The notes: a model not told the origin generated them from the sequence alone. A DNA stretch of 64,000 nt from Pseudomonas sp. P5_109 (GCF_034009455.1 NZ_CP125380.1:2989501-3053500); one strand, 5' to 3'. Shown: positions 34,164 to 43,209, counted from the first letter of the stretch. A program made the numbers and translations.

Positions 34164-34880
34164 CAAGCCGGCTCCTACAGTTTGGCGTTCACATCATTTC
34201 GACCAGGACGCGGTCCTTTGTAGGAGCTGGCTTGCCGGCGATGGTCGTTAACGATAACGCGTGTGTACAGGATAAACGCGGCGCACTTGAGGCCATCGCC
34301 AGCAAGCCGGCTCCTACAGTTTGGCGTTCACATCATTTCGACCAGGACGCGGTCCTTTGTAGGAGCTGGCTTGCCGGCGATGGTCGTTAACGATAACGCG
34401 TGTGTACAGGATAAACGCGGCGCACTTGAGGCCATCGCCAGCAAGCCGGCTCCTACAGTTTGGCGTTCACATGATTTCGACTCGGACGCGGTCCCTTGTA
34501 GGAGCTGGCTTGCCGGCGATGGTCGTTAACGATAACGCGGGTGAACAGGATAAACGCGGCGCACTTGAGGCCATCGCCAGCAAGCCGGCTCCTACAGTTT
34601 GGCGTTCACATCATTTCGACTCGGACGCGGTCCCTTGTAGGAGCTGGCTTGCCAGCGATGGTGGTTAACGATAACGCGTGTGTACAGGATAAACGCGGCG
34701 CACTTGAGGCCATCGCCAGCAAGCCGGCTCCTACAGTTTGGTGTTCACATCTTTTCGACCAGGACGCGGTCCCTTGTAGGAGCTGGCTTGCCGGCGATGG
34801 TCGTTAACGATAACGCGGGTGAACCGGATAAACGCGGCGCACTTGAGGCCATCGCCGGCAAGCCGGCTCCTACAGGTATT
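34164..34880. repeat. Five-unit 139-bp tandem array built from REP sequences
   Basis: CAAGCCGGCTCCTACAG starts at 34164, 34303, 34442, 34581, 34720 and 34859, giving an exact 139-base period, five full units and a partial sixth. Each unit contains an inverted REP pair and a spacer (GTTAACGATAACGCG, ACAGGATAAACGCGGCGCAC). Units differ by a few substitutions, for example GTGTACAGG versus GTGAACAGG. The unit length is not a multiple of three. The open frames of 88 codons within the array are repeat artefacts. Confidence 0.95.
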
Positions 34881-34897
34881 GCGTTGCAGGTTTCGTT

Positions 34898-35404
34898 TCA
34901 ACGACGCCAGATGAAACGAGCCAGCAGCGCATCGATGCTGAGCTTGCCGCCACCGGACAGCAGCAGCGGCGTGAAGGCCACAAGGTAGATCAATGGCAGC
35001 TTGAAGTTGCCGTAACCCTTGTTGCTGATGGCATAACCCTGGGCAAGTTCACTCAGGGTATGCCAGTCGGCGGGCCAGTGGATGGCGGCGGTTGCGACAA
35101 GCGTTACCACCATCAGGCTCAACGCCGAAAAACGCGTGCCCAGGCCCAGCAGCAAGGTCATGGAAAAGATCAGTTCGGCCCACATCGACAGTTCCCAGTT
35201 CAGCGTCGCTGGAATGTGGTCGAACGGAAACGGGAAGCGCTGCTGGATATCGGCGAACCAGTTTTGTCCGTTGAATTTCTCCAGGCCGGACTCGAGGAAT
35301 TCCCAGGCGAGGAACACCCGCAGCGCCAGGGGCGCAACCCAGTCGCCGGCACGGTCGAGGTTCAGGTGCAGGCCTTTGACGGCCGAAGAAATGGAGGTGC
35401 TCAT
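34898..35404 (-). CDS. DoxX family membrane protein
   Basis: The 168-residue inner-membrane protein has four predicted helices and DoxX-family features: LALRVFLAWEFLESGLEKF, then MWAELIFSMTLLLGLGTRFS and LVAFTPLLLSGGGKLSIDAL. ATG 35404 has GAGAT upstream. The open frame extends to 35968 only because the GC-rich and REP-containing sequence lacks stops; that extension is not coding. DoxX proteins are linked to redox or sulfur stress systems but the role here is unknown. Its 3' end abuts the tandem repeat array. Confidence 0.82.
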   Translation of the reverse strand: MSTSISSAVKGLHLNLDRAGDWVAPLALRVFLAWEFLESGLEKFNGQNWFADIQQRFPFPFDHIPATLNWELSMWAELIFSMTLLLGLGTRFSALSLMVVTLVATAAIHWPADWHTLSELAQGYAISNKGYGNFKLPLIYLVAFTPLLLSGGGKLSIDALLARFIWRR

Positions 35405-35621
35405 GGCGTTGATCTCTTTCAGGTCAGGGATGCGGGGCAACGACATGCCCCGAGTGTTTGGCGCTTTGACTGGCTTGGCCAATCGACAGGTGAATTTGAT
35501 CAGCGGGGTGTATCTGCGGTGTGTCGTTTTGGCGGGGTTTTGAGTGTGGGGTGTGTCGGGGGCGGGGCTGTATACATTGAGATACGTTAACCATGAGTTT
35601 TTCCACCCAACGCACGACCAG

Positions 35622-35720
35622 GGTGGGAGCGGGCTTGCTCGCGAATACGGTGTGTCAGCCACGTTGATGGTGCCTGACACACCGTATTCGCGAGCAAGCC
35701 CGCTCCCACAGGGGATCACC
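35622..35720. repeat. REP doublet with extended inverted repeat
   Basis: The gap 35405-35792 has no gene. GGTGGGAGCGGGCTTGCTCG (about 35622) plus CGAATACGGTGTGTCAG is mirrored by CTGACACACCGTATTCG plus the inverse REP (about 35672-35715). The pair can fold into an extended hairpin around a 14-base spacer. Confidence 0.9.
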
Positions 35721-35792
35721 GGTCTGAAGCGTGACGCTCCGGGGAAATTGCTATACATTTTCCGGCCGCCCATTGCATGGTGTAACCGCTTC

Positions 35793-37295
35793 ATGTCTCT
35801 TGCGCTCGAACGTCTAGTCGCTGGCACGCCAATCCCTTTCGCCGGTAATCGTGTCACTGTCGTCAGCCCCGAACTGGCACAACGCTTCCAGCCCGGTGAC
35901 CATCTGCTGGTGGAGCAGGTCAGCGGCGAGTTACTGTTGATCCCCGTGGCGGACCAGCAAGCGGCCAACGTTGCGATCGAGCGCGCCCAGGCGGCGTTTA
36001 CCGCAATGTCGGCGGTTTCCGATCAAGCCATCAGCGCCTTCTTCGACCTGTTTGCCCAACGCCTGGAAACCCCGCAATGCTGGGCGCTGATCGAGGCCGC
36101 CAACCTGGCCGACATCGAGCGGGCCAAGGCTCGCGGTCGCTCGACCACCCGCTTGCTGGCCGATGAGCGCATGCGTCGCGACATGATCGCCGGCCTGCGC
36201 GCCTGGCGTGATGCCGCGGCCAGCCGAGGCAAAGTGATCAGTTGCGTCGAGCACGATGGCTGGAAAGTCGAGCAAGTGGTCTCGCCGTTGGGCATCGTCG
36301 CGTTTGTCTTCGAAGGTCGACCGAATGTGTTTGCCGATGCGGCCGGGGTGTTGCGTACCGGCAACACGGCGGTGCTGCGCATCGGCAGTGATGCGTTGGG
36401 CACGGCCCAGGCGATCGTGACCCATGCACTGAACACTGCACTGAGCGACGCCGGCTTGCCGGCCGGTGCGGTGTCGCTGGTGGAAAGCGTCAACCACGCC
36501 GCCGGTTGGGCGATGTTCGCTGACCGGCGCCTGTCATTGGCGGTGGCCCGTGGTTCGGGTCGCGCCGTCAGCCAGTTGGGCAGCATCGCCCAGCAGGCCG
36601 GCACGGCGGTCAGCCTGCACGGCACCGGTGGCGCCTGGCTGGTCGCCAACGCCGATGCCGATGCCCGGCGCTTTGCCGCCGTGGTGCGCAACTCCCTGGA
36701 CCGCAAGGTCTGCAACACCCTGAACGTCTGCCTGATCCACCGCGATCGCGCCGCTGAGCTGGTGCCGCTGTTCCTCGATGCTTTGAAGCAAGCCGGCACC
36801 GCACGGGGGCAGGGCTGCAAGCTGCACATCGTCGAAGGCAGCGAGTCGCACCTGCCGCAAGACTGGCTGGCTGCCTCGGTCGAGGTGTATCGCGCCGAGG
36901 GTTATCAGACCGAGGCGCAGGCCGAGCCGTTGCCGGAAGATCAATTGGATCGCGAGTGGGAGTGGGAAGAAACTCCGGAAGTCAGTCTGAAAATCGTCGA
37001 CGACCTGGACAGCGCCATTGCCTTGTTCAATCGCTACAGCCCGCAATTCACCGTGTCGTTGATCAGTGAAAGCGGCGAGGCTCAGGATCGTTTCTATAAC
37101 GCGGTCAACGCGCCTTTTGTCGGCAATGGCATTACCCGTTGGGTCGACGGCCAGTACGCATTGAACAAGCCAGAACTGGGGCTTTCGAACTGGGAGAGCG
37201 GGCGCCTGTTTGCGCGCAGTGCGATTCTTTCGGGGGATGGTGTGTTCACCATTCGTAGTCGCATGACCCAGGTCGATCTGGGCGTCAAACGCTGA
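35793..37295 (+). CDS. ProA-like aldehyde dehydrogenase (gamma-glutamyl-phosphate reductase fold)
   Basis: The 500-residue protein resembles ProA but is about 80 residues longer at the N-terminus. The NAD-binding part reads SPLGIVAFVFEGRPNVFADA; the Cys motif is RKVCNTLNVCLI; the C-terminal part reads NAPFVGNGITRWVDGQYALN. ProA reduces gamma-glutamyl phosphate in proline synthesis, but no proB is near and proA is normally elsewhere. This is therefore probably a paralogue. The start is ATG 35793; a REP doublet precedes it. An intrinsic terminator follows the stop codon. Confidence 0.75.
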   Translation: MSLALERLVAGTPIPFAGNRVTVVSPELAQRFQPGDHLLVEQVSGELLLIPVADQQAANVAIERAQAAFTAMSAVSDQAISAFFDLFAQRLETPQCWALIEAANLADIERAKARGRSTTRLLADERMRRDMIAGLRAWRDAAASRGKVISCVEHDGWKVEQVVSPLGIVAFVFEGRPNVFADAAGVLRTGNTAVLRIGSDALGTAQAIVTHALNTALSDAGLPAGAVSLVESVNHAAGWAMFADRRLSLAVARGSGRAVSQLGSIAQQAGTAVSLHGTGGAWLVANADADARRFAAVVRNSLDRKVCNTLNVCLIHRDRAAELVPLFLDALKQAGTARGQGCKLHIVEGSESHLPQDWLAASVEVYRAEGYQTEAQAEPLPEDQLDREWEWEETPEVSLKIVDDLDSAIALFNRYSPQFTVSLISESGEAQDRFYNAVNAPFVGNGITRWVDGQYALNKPELGLSNWESGRLFARSAILSGDGVFTIRSRMTQVDLGVKR

Positions 37296-37308
37296 GAGAG
37301 CCGAAGCT

Positions 37309-37337
37309 GTGACCGCTGCAAGGGCGGTCACTTTTTT
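37309..37337 (+). terminator. Intrinsic terminator of the ProA-like gene
   Basis: GTGACCGC and GCGGTCAC form an 8-bp stem around TGCAAGG, followed by six Ts, 13 bases after the stop codon. Confidence 0.85.
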
Positions 37338-37356
37338 GATCAAGCGGTGGTTCTGA

Positions 37357-38016
37357 TCAGGCGGCTTTGCTCACTTTGGCCGATACGGCGCAAGTGCCCG
37401 GATGCTCGACCAGCGACACGAAGCTTCGGCTGTCGGCATCCAGCGCGTCGATCGAACCGGTCTCGATGTCGTACACCCAGCCATGCAGGTTCAGCAGGCC
37501 TTTTTCCTGGGCCAGTCGCACGCTCGGGTGTGTCTGGATGTTGGCCAGTTGGGCGATGACATTCTCGCGAACCATCGAACTGACCTTGGCCGCTTCAGTG
37601 GCGTGTGGCCGCCCCTCGTTGATCACTTTCGCCGACTCGGCGTGTTGCAGCCAGCCGCTGACGGCGGGCAGGTGGTCCATGCAGGTGCACTTGGCCACGG
37701 CCGTCATGGCGCCACAGTCCGAATGACCGCAGATCACGATGTCGGTGACGCCGAGCACAGCGACGGCGTATTCGACCGTGGCCGATACGCCACCCGGGTG
37801 TGGGCTGTAGGACGGCACGATGTTGCCGGCGTTACGGATCACGAACAGTTCACCGGGTTCTTGCTGGGTCAGCAGTTCCGGCACGACGCGGCTGTCGGAG
37901 CAGGTAATGAACAGCGTGCCCGGGTGTTGGGTGGTGGCCAGGTGTTTGAACAGGTCGGTGCGTTGCGGAAAGGCTTCTTTCTGGAACTTCAAGAAACCGT
38001 CGATGAGCGCTTTCAT
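37357..38016 (-). CDS. cynT: Beta-class carbonic anhydrase (CynT-like)
   Basis: The 219-residue cytoplasmic zinc enzyme has ligands Cys39, His98 and Cys101 and the Asp41-Arg43 dyad (CSDSR; GHSDCG). It has the same length as E. coli CynT. It follows cynS on the same strand with a 61-bp gap. Cyanase consumes bicarbonate, and carbonic anhydrase regenerates it from CO2, so the two act as one detoxification unit. ATG 38016 follows AAGAGGAAG; a longer frame to 38076 has no site. Confidence 0.92.
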   Translation of the reverse strand: MKALIDGFLKFQKEAFPQRTDLFKHLATTQHPGTLFITCSDSRVVPELLTQQEPGELFVIRNAGNIVPSYSPHPGGVSATVEYAVAVLGVTDIVICGHSDCGAMTAVAKCTCMDHLPAVSGWLQHAESAKVINEGRPHATEAAKVSSMVRENVIAQLANIQTHPSVRLAQEKGLLNLHGWVYDIETGSIDALDADSRSFVSLVEHPGTCAVSAKVSKAA

Positions 38017-38077
38017 GATCGCTTCCTCTTGGATGAGCAGGGTTCGGCCCGCACCGGTCGTGCGGGCCGGTATCAAC

Positions 38078-38545
38078 TTAGAAAGGACGCAGGGGCAGGA
38101 ACTTGCCGTCGAGGGTGATGACGGCGCGGGAGCCGCCTTCCGGATCGTCGACTTTCTTCATGTCGAGCTTGAAGTTGATCGCGCTGATGATGCCGTCGCC
38201 GAACTGCTCATGAACCAGGGCTTTGAGGGTGGTGCCGTAGATCTGGATCATTTCGTAGAAGCGGTAGATGGTCGGGTCGGTCGGCACACCCGAGAGGCTG
38301 CCGCGCAGCGGGATGATCTGCAATTGGGCCACGGCGTCGGCGTCCAGCTCCAGTTTGTCGCCGACCACTTGGGCGGCGGCTTCCGGCAGCGGGTGTTGAC
38401 CGAGCAGGGCGGCGGTGACGTAGGCCAGGCTCAAACCGGTGCCGTCGGCCAGGTCCTGCCACGACAGGTTTTTGCGCGCCTTGGCATCCAGGACAGAAGT
38501 GGTCAGGGCCAGGCTTGGGTCGTTGTAGGCATGGGACTGTTGCAT
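38078..38545 (-). CDS. cynS: Cyanate hydratase
   Basis: The 155-residue decameric cyanase converts cyanate plus bicarbonate to ammonia and CO2. The catalytic triad is present: Arg95 and Glu98 in YRFYEM, and Ser121 in [11 protein letters not shown] 38545 follows AGGAG by 8 bases, and the upstream frame to 38641 is not coding. The gene is divergent from cynR and upstream of cynT. No cynX-type transporter gene is present. CynR with cyanate would induce it. Confidence 0.95.
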   Translation of the reverse strand: MQQSHAYNDPSLALTTSVLDAKARKNLSWQDLADGTGLSLAYVTAALLGQHPLPEAAAQVVGDKLELDADAVAQLQIIPLRGSLSGVPTDPTIYRFYEMIQIYGTTLKALVHEQFGDGIISAINFKLDMKKVDDPEGGSRAVITLDGKFLPLRPF

Positions 38546-38635
38546 GGTGATTCTCCTATCGGGAGTGGTGTTGCTTGGGTGTGGGGCCATCTTCTGCCGA
38601 TCAATCCATAGCGTCCAAGACCGATATACAATGCA

Positions 38636-38658
38636 ATCCATAAGTACAGCCTATAGAT
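38636..38658. promoter_or_regulatory. Imperfect palindrome in cynS-cynR intergenic region (putative CynR site)
   Basis: ATCCATA (38636-38642) and TATAGAT (38652-38658) form a near-perfect inverted repeat around 9 bases, matching the T-N11-A style of LysR binding sites. A second ATCCATA lies at 38614-38620. The palindrome overlaps the cynR start region, which suits autoregulation and divergent control. CynR binding is inferred. Confidence 0.6.
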
Positions 38659-38668
38659 GGAGAATCCC

Positions 38669-39550
38669 ATGCTGCTTCGACATTTGCGTTACCTGCTGGC
38701 GGTGGCCGACCAGGGTGGATTCACCCGCGCCGCCGAAGTGCTGCACGTGTCCCAGCCGACCTTGTCGCAGCAGATCCGCCAACTGGAAGAATCCCTGGGT
38801 GTGAGCCTGTTCGACCGCACCTCGCGCACGGTCAAGCCCACCGATGCCGGCGTGGCTTACATTGAATGCGCGCGGCGGGTACTGGTGGAGCTGGAAGCGG
38901 GCAAGCGTGCGTTGCATGACGTGAAGGATTTGTCCCGCGGCACCTTGCGCCTGGCCATGACGCCGACGTTCATGGCCTATCTGGTAGGGCCGCTGGTGCG
39001 CGACTACGTGGCGCGCTACCCGAACATCCACCTGGAGATTTTCGAGCTGTCGATGGACGAGATCGAGGCCGGGCTGGCGGATGATTCGCTGGACATCGCG
39101 ATTGCGTTTGATCAGGTGCGAAGTACGGACATCGAATCGATCCCGGCGTTTACCGAGACCCTGGGGTTGATGGTTGGGCGTGAGCATCCGCTTTACGAAT
39201 ATCAGGGCACGTTGTCCTCGCAGGAGGTTGCCGAGCTTGAGTTTGCCCTGCTGACCCCGGACTACATCACCCGCACCTGCATTGATGAGTATTTCACTCA
39301 GGCGCAGATCACGCCCAAAGTGGTGATCGAAGTGAATTCGGTCAATACGTTGCTGGAAGTCATCCGACACGGCGCCATCGCCACCATCCTGCCGGAACCC
39401 ATCGCCACTCAGGATCGGGCATTGCGCAGACTGTCCATGGCGGGATCAGCGCCTGAACGCGGGGCGGCGATGCTGCGGCGCAAGAACAACTACCACAGTG
39501 CAGCGTCACTGGCGTTTGTGGCGCTGGTGTCAGGCACCGATTTTTCCTGA
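38669..39550 (+). CDS. cynR: LysR-family activator of the cyanase genes (CynR)
   Basis: The 293-residue LysR regulator has an N-terminal winged helix (RYLLAVADQGGFTRAAEVLH, then VSQPTLSQQIRQLEESLGV) and a substrate-binding domain. ATG 38669 follows GGAG by 6 bases; the upstream ATG at 38657 overlaps that site. Divergent arrangement with cynS and the match to CynR proteins support its role as the cyanate-responsive activator. The gene symbol rests on context plus similarity. Confidence 0.85.
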   Translation: MLLRHLRYLLAVADQGGFTRAAEVLHVSQPTLSQQIRQLEESLGVSLFDRTSRTVKPTDAGVAYIECARRVLVELEAGKRALHDVKDLSRGTLRLAMTPTFMAYLVGPLVRDYVARYPNIHLEIFELSMDEIEAGLADDSLDIAIAFDQVRSTDIESIPAFTETLGLMVGREHPLYEYQGTLSSQEVAELEFALLTPDYITRTCIDEYFTQAQITPKVVIEVNSVNTLLEVIRHGAIATILPEPIATQDRALRRLSMAGSAPERGAAMLRRKNNYHSAASLAFVALVSGTDFS

Positions 39551-39559
39551 GCACCACAA

Positions 39560-39735
39560 AACCCTGTAGGAGCTGGCTTGCCGGCGATGGACTCCAGTGC
39601 GCCGCGTTTACCCGGTACCCAAGCGTTATCGTTACCGACCATCGCTGGCAAGCCAGCTCCTACAGGAGACTGCGTGTATCAATTGGCATAGTGTTATCTG
39701 ACACACCGTATTCGCGAGCAAGCCCGCTCCCAGAT
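39560..39735. repeat. REP doublet plus single REP
   Basis: TGTAGGAGCTGGCTTGCC (about 39565) and its inverse (GGCAAGCCAGCTCCTACAGG, near 39647) form an inverted pair; a single CGAGCAAGCCCGCTCCCA follows at about 39715. All lie between convergent genes. Confidence 0.8.
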
Positions 39736-39756
39736 TTGATCTTTGTACGGGCATAA

Positions 39757-39789
39757 AAAAGCCTGCTCCTTATTGGGAGCAGGCTTTGT
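39757..39789. terminator. Bidirectional intrinsic terminator
   Basis: AAAGCCTGCTCC and GGGAGCAGGCTTT form a strong stem around TTATT, with a poly-A run before and T-rich sequence after. It can end both the cynR transcript and that of the minus-strand gene at 39803. Confidence 0.85.
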
Positions 39790-39802
39790 TTATCAATAAT
39801 AA

Positions 39803-40135
39803 TTAGTACAGCCGGTCAATCACCCGAACTTCGTTCTGACCCTGCATCGAGGCCCAGGCCTGTTTCAGGGTTTGCAGAACGTTACCGATGAAGTCCTTGT
39901 CGGCTGCGGCTTTTTTGCCGACATAGCCCTGGCCGCGACGGTACATCTTCAGTCGGGCCAGCAGGTTCTGGTTGTTCTGGTCGAACTCTGCTTCATGGGC
40001 ATGCGGCGACAGGCAGTCGATATGAACCTGGCCACACTTGCTGATCCAGAGAATATGGTTGTCGTGGCTGTCTTTTTTTGCAGCGAACATACGAGCCAGT
40101 TCATCGATAGTTGGTTGATTGTTCAGATTCATCAT
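39803..40135 (-). CDS. Conserved Pseudomonas hypothetical protein
   Basis: The 110-residue soluble protein begins MMNLNNQPTIDELARMFAAK and has a conserved-looking core (HILWISKCGQVHIDCLSPHA) and a basic segment (RMYRRGQGYVGKKAAADK-like, reading LKMYRRGQGYVGKKAAADKD). It looks like a small cytoplasmic protein found across Pseudomonas, without known function. AAGGGG lies upstream of ATG 40135, and a second in-frame ATG follows. A strong terminator lies 14 bases after its stop codon, so it is well insulated. Confidence 0.75.
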   Translation of the reverse strand: MMNLNNQPTIDELARMFAAKKDSHDNHILWISKCGQVHIDCLSPHAHEAEFDQNNQNLLARLKMYRRGQGYVGKKAAADKDFIGNVLQTLKQAWASMQGQNEVRVIDRLY

Positions 40136-40656
40136 ATATGCCCCTTGACCAATTGGTGATCTTTCAAAGTTGATTCGCTAATACAGGTAGCCCATCGGTT
40201 AGTTGATCCCTGGCACCGAAACCAGGACGTCAGCGTTCGACCGCCTTATCGGGCGGGGTCCTGCGTCTGTTGCATGTAGTCGTGTTGAATAACTGCTACG
40301 CAATAGCGTCACAACGAAGAGAAGCGGCGAAAACCTTAAGGCCACTGCCGACGTTTTCAGGGTCGGCCACAAGCATCATGAGGATTGCTCGCCAAGTCTT
40401 CTCGCCCTTGTACTGGACGTTCAGGCCAGGTCAGCTTCTTCAATCTGCCTTGTGGGCAGCGTGTATCCGGGAAAAACAGCTCGGCGGTCAGACGAGCTTG
40501 CTCAAACGTGTTGCCTGTACTCCCGATCGGGGAGACGTCTGCATCATGCAAGGGCAAATCGGAGGCGTCAACGGTTTTGTAGTGAATATTTTCAGTCACT
40601 ACATATTGTCGGACAAAGCTGTTGGGAATTAGCGGGCGGAGTGGAAGGTGTGTCGG
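40136..40656. other. 520-bp region with no convincing gene
   Basis: This gap has no REP element and no recognised RNA. Two weak ORFs overlap in it: a plus-strand frame 40270-40632 and a minus-strand frame 40357-40599 (starting with GTG, reading TENIHYKTVDASDLPLHDAD and then GSTGNTFEQARLTAELFFPD). The minus-strand frame looks more protein-like but has no ribosome site. The sequence may be a remnant of a lost gene. Confidence 0.4.
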
Positions 40657-41160
40657 TCAGGACGAGAAAGACGGACACTCGAAGCGGTAAAAAGTGCAGG
40701 GATGACGGTCAACCACCTGCTGATGCAAGGTGAGGCCGCCAATGTCGAGCCCCGGCATCACGGCGGTCCAGAACAGGCGTGCCGGCTGGTTCGCGTCGAT
40801 GTGGAAAATCTGCCATTGACCGGGGAGTCGGCTCAAGAGGGTGGATACGACAAATCGCGCGACACCCTGGCCACGAAAACCTCGACTGACAAACAGATAG
40901 CCAATGTTGTAGTCGGCACCGGGCAGGTGTGTCCGGTTATCCACGGTCACGAAGCCGGCCAGTTCCCCGTCGACCTTGATCAGGAAGGGGCGGGTGGCCG
41001 GGTGTCGCCAGTAGTCGGGCATGGGCAGGATGTTGAAGAAACCGTATTCGCCCAGTTTCAGTGGCAACCATTCGCTGAAGTCGTAGGTGTAGAACTGCAT
41101 CAGGTTCTCGATGGTATCCAGCTCATCGCGTTGGGCGGTGTGCAGTTCAATCAAAGACAT
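40657..41160 (-). CDS. GNAT-family acetyltransferase
   Basis: The 167-residue protein has the GNAT acetyl-CoA-binding loop RGFRGQGVAR (Q/R-x-x-G-x-G/A) at about residue 100, preceded by the beta4 strand YNIGYLFVS. It probably transfers an acetyl group to a small molecule or protein N-terminus; the acceptor cannot be told. It is located 96 bases downstream of the topoisomerase III gene on the same strand and may be co-transcribed with it. Confidence 0.85.
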   Translation of the reverse strand: MSLIELHTAQRDELDTIENLMQFYTYDFSEWLPLKLGEYGFFNILPMPDYWRHPATRPFLIKVDGELAGFVTVDNRTHLPGADYNIGYLFVSRGFRGQGVARFVVSTLLSRLPGQWQIFHIDANQPARLFWTAVMPGLDIGGLTLHQQVVDRHPCTFYRFECPSFSS

Positions 41161-41256
41161 ACGGGTTGGCTCCAGTTACGCCGGGGCAGGGACACCAATT
41201 CATTATGGTTGGCGACAAGTAATTTGTGGCGAGGGAGCTCGCCACAGGGTTCGGTG

Positions 41257-43209
41257 TCAGGTTTGAGGGTTGCTTGCCGGTTTTGCCTTGCGCCTGGTGC
41301 CGCTTGCTGGTTTGCGCGCAGTGCCTTTGCGCTTTTTCTTCCAGGGGGCTGCAGCGCTGCCGGTCGGCGGCGGACCGCTGATGGTCAGGTTCAGCCCGGC
41401 ACAGCGACTGACCTGCTTGCTCATCCACGCCGCCTGTTTGGTGACGAACTCTTCCAGGCTCATTTCCCCGCTTTGCACCATGTCCAGGGCCTGTTCCCAG
41501 ATCGCCGTGGTGCCCGGATCGGCGATGGCCCGTGGCACGGCATCGATCAGGCTGAACGCGGCCGGTGTGGCGGCCAGGGCCTTGCCGTGCTTGACCAGAT
41601 AACCACGGTCGAGCAGGCCCTGGATGATCGACGCGCGGGTCGCTTCGGTGCCGATGCCGGTGGTGTCCTTGAGCTTTTGCTTGAGCAGCGGGTCGTCCAC
41701 CAGTTTGGCGACGTTCTTCATGGCCTTGATCAGATCGCCTTCGGTGAACGGCTTCGGCGGTTGCGTCCAGAGGTCCTTGAGTTGCACGCCCGCCACTGCG
41801 CAATCGATGCCTTCGGCGAGATTGGGCAGTGTTTGCGGTGCGGGAGCTTCGCGCCCCTTGGTCGGTGCCAGCGCTTCGGGCAGGGCGCGTTTCCAGCCCG
41901 GTTCGATGATCTGCTTGCCGACCGCGCGCAAGGCTTCGCCGGCGCAATCGAAGTCTGCCTGGGTGCGATCGTATTCGTGATTGGGCAGGAACTGCGCCAG
42001 GTAGCGCGCGCGGATCAGCGTGTAGACCGCGCGCTGCTTGCCCGCCAGCTTGTCGAGATTCTTTGCCGCAGCGGTGGGGATGATGCCGTGGTGGGCGCTG
42101 ACCTTGGCATCGTTCCAGGCCCGTGAACGGCGTTGCGGCTCCAGGTGGTCGTGCAAGGCGTTCAACGCCGGATCGGCCTGGCGCAACGCCGCCAGGATGG
42201 CCGGCGCCTCGCTGTGCTGGCTGAGGGGCAAGTAGCCGCAATCACTGCGCGGATAGGTGATGACCTTGTAGGTTTCGTACAGCGCCTGGGCGATGTCCAG
42301 GGTTTCCTGGGCGCCGAGGCCGAGCTTCTTCGAGCAGACTTCCTGCAGGGTGCCCAGGTCGAACGGCAGCGGGGCTACTTCGCGCATCCGCTCGGTACGC
42401 AACTTGACCACCCGCGCGCTGGCCGCGCCACTCATGGCCGCCGCTGCTTGTTGTGCCAGCGCCTGATTCAGGCAGCGGTCCTGATCGTCACAAACGTCGG
42501 ACGCGGCGCGCCACTGCGCGGTGAAGGCGGTGCCGTTGTGCAGCAGTTGCACATCGATCGCCCAATAGGCGATGGGCACAAAGTCGGCGATGCTGCGATC
42601 GCGATCCACCACCAGGCGCAAGGTCGGCGTTTGCACCCGGCCCACCGGCAACACACCCTGATAACCGGACTGGCGCCCCAGCAAGGTGAACAGCCGGCTC
42701 ATGTTCATGCCGATCAGCCAGTCGGCCCGGGAGCGACCCAGGGCCGAGTGATAAAGGCTGAAGGTTTCGTTGCCCGGTTTGAGGGCCGCGAGGGCCTTGC
42801 GGATTGACGCATCGTCCAGTGCCGACAACCAGAGGCGGCGGATCGGCCCGCGATAGCGGCAATGTTCCACCAGTTCCCGGGCAATCATTTCGCCCTCGCG
42901 GTCGGCGTCCGTGGCGATGATCAGTTCGGACGCTTCACCGAGCAGGCGCTTGACCGCCTTGTACTGGCTGGCGGTGCGCGGCTTGACGGTCATCTTCCAC
43001 TTTTCGGGGATGATCGGCAGGTCGGCCAGTACCCAGCGCTTGTAGCGCGCGTCGTACGCATCCGGTGGCGCGGTTTCCAGCAGGTGGCCGATGCACCAGG
43101 TCACCGTGACGTCCGTTCCCAGCCAACAGCCGTCGCCCCGGCGCCTGGCGCCGAGTACTGCCGCAATGTCTTTGGCCTGGGAAGGTTTTTCACAGAGGTA
43201 CAGCCGCAT
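41257..43209 (-). CDS. topB: DNA topoisomerase III
   Basis: The 650-residue type IA topoisomerase has the Toprim domain (CEKPSQAKDI at the N-terminus; ATDADREGE at 99-107) and the active-site Tyr319 in VITYPRSD. It ends in a lysine/arginine-rich tail (PWKKKRKGTARKPASGTRRK) that likely binds DNA. It decatenates DNA during replication and recombination, working with RecQ-type helicases. ATG 43209 is preferred over the upstream ATG 43218. It is on the minus strand and followed by the GNAT gene. Confidence 0.93.
   Translation of the reverse strand: MRLYLCEKPSQAKDIAAVLGARRRGDGCWLGTDVTVTWCIGHLLETAPPDAYDARYKRWVLADLPIIPEKWKMTVKPRTASQYKAVKRLLGEASELIIATDADREGEMIARELVEHCRYRGPIRRLWLSALDDASIRKALAALKPGNETFSLYHSALGRSRADWLIGMNMSRLFTLLGRQSGYQGVLPVGRVQTPTLRLVVDRDRSIADFVPIAYWAIDVQLLHNGTAFTAQWRAASDVCDDQDRCLNQALAQQAAAAMSGAASARVVKLRTERMREVAPLPFDLGTLQEVCSKKLGLGAQETLDIAQALYETYKVITYPRSDCGYLPLSQHSEAPAILAALRQADPALNALHDHLEPQRRSRAWNDAKVSAHHGIIPTAAAKNLDKLAGKQRAVYTLIRARYLAQFLPNHEYDRTQADFDCAGEALRAVGKQIIEPGWKRALPEALAPTKGREAPAPQTLPNLAEGIDCAVAGVQLKDLWTQPPKPFTEGDLIKAMKNVAKLVDDPLLKQKLKDTTGIGTEATRASIIQGLLDRGYLVKHGKALAATPAAFSLIDAVPRAIADPGTTAIWEQALDMVQSGEMSLEEFVTKQAAWMSKQVSRCAGLNLTISGPPPTGSAAAPWKKKRKGTARKPASGTRRKAKPASNPQT

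Noticed and set aside
34263..34807. Repeated open frames of 88 codons across the tandem array, each beginning with an ATG-like start
   Set aside because: They are copies of REP-derived repeat units with a 139-base period; the frames shift between units and have no ribosome site. They look like artefacts of the repeat.
35405..35968. N-terminal extension of the DoxX frame
   Set aside because: The open stretch runs through GC-rich intergenic and REP sequence; the family start and a ribosome site are at ATG 35404.
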